From Clostridia bacterium (GTDB lineage Bacteria; Bacillota; Clostridia; Acetivibrionales; STF1-152), in the NCBI GenBank assembly GCA_028280575.1, contig JANQLN010000140.1, positions 1 through 32,431 on the forward strand: DNA of 32,431 nt, given 5' to 3'. The stretch's first letter is position 1. Each line of letters begins with the position of its first letter. This document shows, in pieces, positions 27,446 to 32,431 of the stretch. A program made the position numbers and the translations under genes. Under the pieces are notes generated by a model, which did no database searches, was not told where the DNA came from, and was given only the letters and a program-made list of their open reading frames with translations.

Positions 27446-28549
27446 TTAATCCATTTGTTTAACTTTTTCAAGAATATCATCCTTTGTATTTTCAATAACT
27501 ATGTCTATCTGGTCGACAGAAAGCTTATCAATAGAAACCAAAAATTCTGCATATTCCCTTTCGAACTTACCATACTCAATATTTTCAAGGTCTGCTTTTG
27601 TAATAAATGATTTCAAATCACATTCTTGTTGTATTTTATCGTCACTTGCTTCCGTACCATTCTTATAGTACCAATCTTTAACAACTTGGAATTTTAAAGC
27701 TGGATCACTTTCAAGAGCCTCATTTGCTTTATATAGTAGATTTAAAAATATTGCCAATTCTTCCTTCATATTCTCATAAGCATCAGGGGCAGCAATAACT
27801 GTTTCAAATAAGTTGACTCCAAGAGATTTAAGTGTTGCAGCTTGAACCCATCCTTGTTCTTGTGCCATAAATACATAAGGTGAAACCATAGACGCCAGGT
27901 CACCTTGTCCGGCTAAGAAGCCTTGGTATACTTGTGGGAATTCCAAGTGGACTATACTCACATCTTCACTTTTAACTCCAATTGCCTCCAGATATTTTAC
28001 CGTAGTCATTTGTGCGGTAGTACCTGCTGTGTACAAAATAGTTTTTCCTTTGACCGTATCGGGGCTTCCTAACAAGTCAGGAAAAGTTGGATTAAATCCT
28101 TTAACTTTAGCAATGTCACTGTCACCTCTGACTAAAAGGTCATTACCTCCGGTTCCATCTACAAACTCTGCAATAAACTTCGCTTGAAATGCAGCAACTC
28201 CAAAAATAGCAGCACCGCCTGTTGGTGCAACATCCCATAATTTTGGCGCTAATGCTTCATTCATTGTAGCTCCATTTGAAAATAATATCGTTTCCATATC
28301 CAAGCCTGCTTCTTTGTCCCAGCCTTGCTCCTTAATATAGTCTACCGGTGCAGACAGGAAGAAAGGCATGACCGCAACCCTGATTTTCTTTAGTTCCTTA
28401 GGTTTTTCTTCTGATTTCTCCTTTTGTTCACTTGCCTCTTTTTGGGCAGTACCTGATTCTGTCTTACTTTCTCCGCTTTTAGTGCCACATCCCGCTAAAA
28501 CAGCGAATATCAATAATAAAGCTAATACTAATGATAATGTTCTTTTCAT
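27446..28549 (-). CDS. NMT1/TauA-like ABC substrate-binding lipoprotein
   Basis: 367 residues from the ATG at 28549; an ATG two codons earlier directly abuts the GGGGGG ribosome site. The lipoprotein signal ends LAGC (C20 in this numbering), followed by a Lys/Glu/Ser-rich linker to about residue 55. The mature part starts IRVAVMPFFLSAPVDY and follows the NMT1/TauA/SsuA two-lobe pattern. Relatives bind sulfonates, nitrate, riboflavin or pyrimidine precursors. Ligand identity cannot be read here. It is the first transporter gene, with its own promoter(s) and a terminator-like hairpin behind it. Confidence 0.92.
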   Translation of the reverse strand: MKRTLSLVLALLLIFAVLAGCGTKSGESKTESGTAQKEASEQKEKSEEKPKELKKIRVAVMPFFLSAPVDYIKEQGWDKEAGLDMETILFSNGATMNEALAPKLWDVAPTGGAAIFGVAAFQAKFIAEFVDGTGGNDLLVRGDSDIAKVKGFNPTFPDLLGSPDTVKGKTILYTAGTTAQMTTVKYLEAIGVKSEDVSIVHLEFPQVYQGFLAGQGDLASMVSPYVFMAQEQGWVQAATLKSLGVNLFETVIAAPDAYENMKEELAIFLNLLYKANEALESDPALKFQVVKDWYYKNGTEASDDKIQQECDLKSFITKADLENIEYGKFEREYAEFLVSIDKLSVDQIDIVIENTKDDILEKVKQMD

Positions 28550-28597
28550 ATCCATCCCCCCTGGGTTACTTATATCTTTGGCCAAATGTGTATTTTA

Positions 28598-28626
28598 ATT
28601 ATAATAACTATAAAGTCCAGCCACAA
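28598..28626 (-). promoter_or_regulatory. Candidate proximal promoter of the binding-protein gene
   Basis: Minus strand TTGTGG (28626-28621), 17-base spacer, perfect TATAAT (28603-28598). Start near 28591, giving a leader of about 42 bases. Confidence 0.5.
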
Positions 28627-28695
28627 TCAAAAATACTGACATTATTTATTCTATCCTGACTTATTTTAGATTAAGAAAATCTTGAATTATATTTT

Positions 28696-28724
28696 ATTAT
28701 AATTTTGACATCAAAATTGTACAA
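28696..28724 (-). promoter_or_regulatory. Candidate distal promoter with operator-like palindrome
   Basis: Minus strand TTGTAC (28724-28719), 17-base spacer, perfect TATAAT (28701-28696). The spacer contains the palindrome ATTTTGA-TG-TCAAAAT (28702-28717), which could be a regulator site, for example for the adjacent YesN-like protein. Confidence 0.5.
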
Positions 28725-28780
28725 GAGTTTCCCCAAGAATTCAAAATCATGCCTTTTATATTTTTCAGCTTGAAAATTGA

Positions 28781-30307
28781 TTACAATTCATTTCTATATC
28801 TTAAAGGACTTATTTTAAACTTCTTTTTGAATGTTTTAGAGAAATAGCTAAAATTATTATATCCTACTACCTCAGAAATTTCATTAATTTTCATATTAGT
28901 ATTTTTTAATAACTCTATGGACTTCATCATTTTTATATCTGTTAGATAATTAATATAGGTTTTTCCGACTTCACTTTTGAATAATCTACAGAAATATTCA
29001 GTATTAATATTTAATACATCTGTAATATCATGTATTTTTTGGATTGACTTATAGTTATCATTTGTATATTTTATAGTTTCCTTAATATATTTTGAATATT
29101 TTCCATCATCTTTATTATTTTGGTTAGCTATTTCATTAATTTTAAGCTTGCAAAAGAGTATAAGCTTATCATAATTTTTTATGCCCTCTACTTTCATCTC
29201 CATTTCTTGCATAAAATTTATTATGTTCTTTGGTATACAAAAAGAATATGTTATAGCATATTGATTTATTATTTGCAAAAGCAATTTTTTGATAAAATCA
29301 ATATCCGCTATTTCATATTGCTTGACATTATTACTTAGTTGTTGGAATACTTCAATTGATTTTTCAAATTTTTGATGTTCAATTAAGGACAAAAGATACT
29401 CTTTTGAAGCTATAATCTCTTGAATTTGTAATTGTTGATTTTTTGTTCCATCACAAAAAACTATCCTGTGATTATTGTCATAAAATTTTAGTTTCAGTCC
29501 CTCAATGCATTCTTTAGTTATCTTACATATTTGTTCATAATCAGCACCTAAAGAACTGACACTAACATATCTGTCAAAATACCGGCTTATTTTATTGGCT
29601 AATTGATGGATTGTCTGGATTTGCAGAAACTGACTTGTGATTTTAGCCAGGTTTGCTAATATTAGTACCGTATCGCTATTATAAAATATAATACATTTTT
29701 TAGTAATAAATTTCCCGGTATCCATTTCATAGAATCGACTTATTTTATCATTTGATTCTATCTCATTAATATCTACTGCAATAGCAATAATAAAGCTGTC
29801 ATCTATTTCTATTTGTGCTTTATTAAAATATGATGCAATAACTTTCTTGTCAGTGATATTCTTCTTTAAAATTTCATTTGCAAAAGTATGCTTAAAAAAA
29901 TTTAATTCTATCCTGTTCCCGTTGTCTCGTTGAGTCATTTTAGTTTTATAGCGTTCAATAATCTCTTTGATACTTCTATCATCAATTTCTGTTTTTAGAA
30001 TATACTCATCAGCATTATGTTTAAGAGCTTGTCTTGCAAATTCAAAATCAGCATAACTTGTCAAAACTACTATATAGCACTTATAATCATTTGACTTTAT
30101 ATAATTTAACACCTCAATACCATCCATAACCGGCATTTTTATGTCTGTAAAAATGAGGTCAGGCTTTTTCTCATTAATTAATTCAATCGCCTCACGACCG
30201 TTTTGAGCCAGTCCAACAATTTCATAATCAATACATTTCTTTGAAATACTATATGCTAACCACTCTCTAATTGGAACTTCATCGTCAACAATTAATATTT
30301 TAATCAA
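28781..30307 (-). CDS. YesN-like response regulator with AraC-type DNA-binding domain
   Basis: 508 residues from a TTG start with AGGAGG 5 bases upstream. The receiver domain (1-120) has acidic D8-D9, phosphorylation site D55 in FTDIKMP, T83 and K105. A middle region (about 125-400) matches no domain I can name. The C-terminal 105 residues are an AraC double helix-turn-helix with VLNINTEYFCRLFKSEVG and VVGYNNFSYFSKTFKKKF. It follows the kinase gene after 20 bp. Such YesM/YesN pairs usually control adjacent transporter genes for carbohydrates, so the divergent feature here is the NitT/TauT-type transporter next door. Confidence 0.94.
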   Translation of the reverse strand: MIKILIVDDEVPIREWLAYSISKKCIDYEIVGLAQNGREAIELINEKKPDLIFTDIKMPVMDGIEVLNYIKSNDYKCYIVVLTSYADFEFARQALKHNADEYILKTEIDDRSIKEIIERYKTKMTQRDNGNRIELNFFKHTFANEILKKNITDKKVIASYFNKAQIEIDDSFIIAIAVDINEIESNDKISRFYEMDTGKFITKKCIIFYNSDTVLILANLAKITSQFLQIQTIHQLANKISRYFDRYVSVSSLGADYEQICKITKECIEGLKLKFYDNNHRIVFCDGTKNQQLQIQEIIASKEYLLSLIEHQKFEKSIEVFQQLSNNVKQYEIADIDFIKKLLLQIINQYAITYSFCIPKNIINFMQEMEMKVEGIKNYDKLILFCKLKINEIANQNNKDDGKYSKYIKETIKYTNDNYKSIQKIHDITDVLNINTEYFCRLFKSEVGKTYINYLTDIKMMKSIELLKNTNMKINEISEVVGYNNFSYFSKTFKKKFKISPLRYRNEL

Positions 30308-30327
30308 GCCATCCTCCTATCTGCCAT

Positions 30328-32070
30328 TTATAGCTTTATTGGAAGTAATAATTTTACTTTGGTACCCTTACCAAAATCACTTTCAAGTTTTAGTGAATAT
30401 TCTTCCCCAAAATTAAACCTTATTCTATCTAGTACATTGTCAATACCAATACTAGTTGATATATCTGATTTTATAGTCCTTTCACTGTACTCGTCAACAT
30501 TCATTCCTACTCCGTCGTCAATTATATTTATACTAATGTCATCTCCTTTTTTTTTAATCTCAATTACAATAGTACCTTTGATATTTTTTGGTGCAATCCC
30601 GTGTAATATTGCATTTTCAACCAGAGGCTGAAGTAAGAGCCTTGGAATTTTGCAATTCATCAGATTACTATCACAAAGATAATGTATGTCAAACTTATCT
30701 CCAAACCGGTATTTTTGTAAATAAACATACTCTTTTAATATTTCTATTTCTTTTTCAATAGTTATCATTTCACTGCTGGAAGTAAGTACTCTTTTTAAAA
30801 ACATAATAAACGAACCCATCATCTTTTCGGCTTGTTTATTCTTAGACATAGACACAAGACATTTGATTGAAAATAAGGTGTTGTATATGAAGTGCGGATT
30901 TATCTGCATCTGCAAAAAGTCCAGTTCTGCTTTTCTCTTTTTCCTTTCTGTCTTTCTAATACTGTTTATAAGATTATTGATTCTATAAATCATAGAGTTG
31001 CACTCTTCTGATATTCTATTGATTTCGTTCCACCCATTAATATCAAAGGTGATCTTATTTTTGCCTCTACCAACCTGTTCAAGTCTATTACATAAAGTGT
31101 TCAGTGGTTTTATTGTCCTTCTAACAATAATTAATGAAAAAAGGATTGCTAATAATAATATGCCGGCAAGAATAATAAAAAATATTTTTCTAACATTGAT
31201 TAACGGCGTTAGGATGCTTTTTAGCGGAATTTCTTCAATTATAATCCAATTAAAATCTTCATTATAATATTTTGAAAAAAGATATTTCTCACCAGATTTT
31301 TCAATCATATTAAAACCATAATCATCAAACATTGTGTTAAACCTTTCCATATTATAAAAATTAAACCCTAACATTCTTTTATCATGATGCGAGACAATTC
31401 TACCTGATAAGTCTATAACATATATTGAATTTTCATTAATCAAGCTCTCATATACACCTGAAATAACCTCTTCAGGAATATTAACTAAAAATAATCCAAC
31501 TATATTATTATTATTATCTTTTATATTCCTGGCTAAAGAAAACACATAATCAACTTTTTTAGTTATAACATTATCGTAAGTACTAACCCAGGTCATCCCT
31601 TCTTTATTCTTTAAGATATCACGATACCATAATTTTTTTTTATAAAGGTCAATAAATATCGGACTATCATGTTTATTTGTTGTATAACTAAAACCATTAT
31701 TCATAGCTACAACATAATCAATATTAACACCTTTTTTGTTAAGTGCTGTTGCATATTGTAAATTCAAATTATTAAATCCATCAATAGCCTTTTTAATATC
31801 GTTTTTAATTATGCTGTCTTCCCTTAATAAACCATTTATTGGATCATTGTAATAATAAAGACTGGAGATGGTTGACATTGACTCTTTAATTGTACTCATA
31901 TTTACAGATAACCTGCCAAGCAAGTCAACCCGGGATTTTGCAATTTGTATAACCATTATATTTGAAAATAATTTATATGAGATAATTCCTGTAAGAATAA
32001 TAGCTATAAATAAGAATAAGATTAGAAAAGCCAATAAATCCTGCAGTTTTGTCTGCTTTTTTCTAAACAT
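30328..32070 (-). CDS. YesM-like sensor histidine kinase
   Basis: 580 residues. Membrane helix 1 (about 13-34), extracellular sensor about 35-294 (Cache-like, with WYRDILKNKEGMTWVS and VIDLSGRIVSHHD), helix 2 (about 296-317), HAMP (about 317-370), then the His_kinase domain with H393 in QMQINPHFIYNTLFS. The HATPase domain has LVENAILHG (N box) and DDGVG. GGGGG lies 5-6 bases before the ATG. It senses an external signal and phosphorylates the regulator encoded directly downstream. Confidence 0.96.
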   Translation of the reverse strand: MFRKKQTKLQDLLAFLILFLFIAIILTGIISYKLFSNIMVIQIAKSRVDLLGRLSVNMSTIKESMSTISSLYYYNDPINGLLREDSIIKNDIKKAIDGFNNLNLQYATALNKKGVNIDYVVAMNNGFSYTTNKHDSPIFIDLYKKKLWYRDILKNKEGMTWVSTYDNVITKKVDYVFSLARNIKDNNNNIVGLFLVNIPEEVISGVYESLINENSIYVIDLSGRIVSHHDKRMLGFNFYNMERFNTMFDDYGFNMIEKSGEKYLFSKYYNEDFNWIIIEEIPLKSILTPLINVRKIFFIILAGILLLAILFSLIIVRRTIKPLNTLCNRLEQVGRGKNKITFDINGWNEINRISEECNSMIYRINNLINSIRKTERKKRKAELDFLQMQINPHFIYNTLFSIKCLVSMSKNKQAEKMMGSFIMFLKRVLTSSSEMITIEKEIEILKEYVYLQKYRFGDKFDIHYLCDSNLMNCKIPRLLLQPLVENAILHGIAPKNIKGTIVIEIKKKGDDISINIIDDGVGMNVDEYSERTIKSDISTSIGIDNVLDRIRFNFGEEYSLKLESDFGKGTKVKLLLPIKL

Positions 32071-32431
32071 ATTATCCCCCTATCTGGTAAAAATCCAACA
32101 AAGCTATAGGTTTAAACGTCTACATGTGTTATAATATGGATATATCAAAATCAACAATAACTAAAAGAGTAACACAATCAGGAATCTTGGATAAAAACCC
32201 TGCTCAGCATATTTTTGTCCATATTTCCACCCAAATCCTCAAAAAAAAGCGTTATCCGGCACGCTGCTTTCTTGCAAAAATTGAGCGAAAAAATGAACTG
32301 AAAATCTGCATACGCGACTTTCCGAACGACTCCTAGTACCTTGCGTCATTTAAAATATTGGATTTGCGGCGAGGATGATTTTTGCAAGACGAGGCGGAGG
32401 ATTGAGGAATCCGGCACTTACTCGCTTGCAT
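32071..32431. other. Region upstream of the kinase gene, to window edge
   Basis: A possible minus-strand promoter is TTGTTG (32157-32152), 18-base spacer, TATAAC (32133-32128). A 70-codon plus-strand ORF (32124-32336) has no Shine-Dalgarno sequence and no recognised product. From about 32240 the DNA becomes richer in G and C, with ATCCGGCAC occurring twice (about 32254 and 32410). This looks like a different, perhaps repeated, non-coding sequence cut by the window edge. Confidence 0.4.

Overview
The window reads as chromosomal DNA of a low-GC, spore-forming, anaerobic Firmicute (class Clostridia). The evidence is a germination protease gene (gpr), a thiamin operon that uses the anaerobic radical-SAM enzyme ThiH instead of the oxidase ThiO, a TPP riboswitch, strong Shine-Dalgarno sequences before most genes, frequent GTG and TTG starts, and YesM/YesN-type signalling. 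The genus cannot be fixed from the sequence alone. Nearly all genes lie on the minus strand.

Left part (1-8.3 kb). A pair of YbtP/YbtQ-like half ABC transporters (one cut by the window edge) follows an MptD-type membrane protein. A divergent AraC-type regulator faces them. Next come a two-repeat DUF4397 protein with no signal peptide, NAD-dependent DNA ligase (ligA) and the spore protease gpr.

Thiamin block (8.3-13.75 kb). One minus-strand operon, thiS-thiG-thiH-thiF-thiD2/thiE-thiC, is headed by a promoter, a TPP riboswitch and a riboswitch-linked terminator. It covers thiazole synthesis (ThiS, G, H, F), pyrimidine synthesis (ThiC), HMP-P phosphorylation (ThiD2 domain) and coupling (ThiE domain). 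A complete IS4-family element sits just upstream of the promoter.

Accessory block (13.75-20.85 kb). A secreted HNH-type nuclease toxin with a pre-toxin region is followed by a double-CXXC protein. Together they resemble the SitA6/SitI6 toxin-immunity pairs of myxobacteria. The pair and a decayed IS1182-like transposase (N-terminus lost, two in-frame TAG codons) are bracketed by two direct repeats of about 203 bp that are about 95% identical. An M55 D-aminopeptidase gene follows, then a transposase scrap and a REP-like palindrome. I consider the toxin-immunity cassette the best candidate for an unusual system here.

Right part (20.85-32.4 kb). A GH38 alpha-mannosidase is followed by a seven-gene minus-strand cluster: YesM-like histidine kinase, YesN-like response regulator, lipoprotein substrate-binding protein, two NitT/TauT-type permeases and two ATPases. 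The ATPases carry complementary defects (a lost signature in one, a lost H-loop histidine in the other) that would fall in the same composite ATP site. No tRNA, rRNA or CRISPR array was seen.
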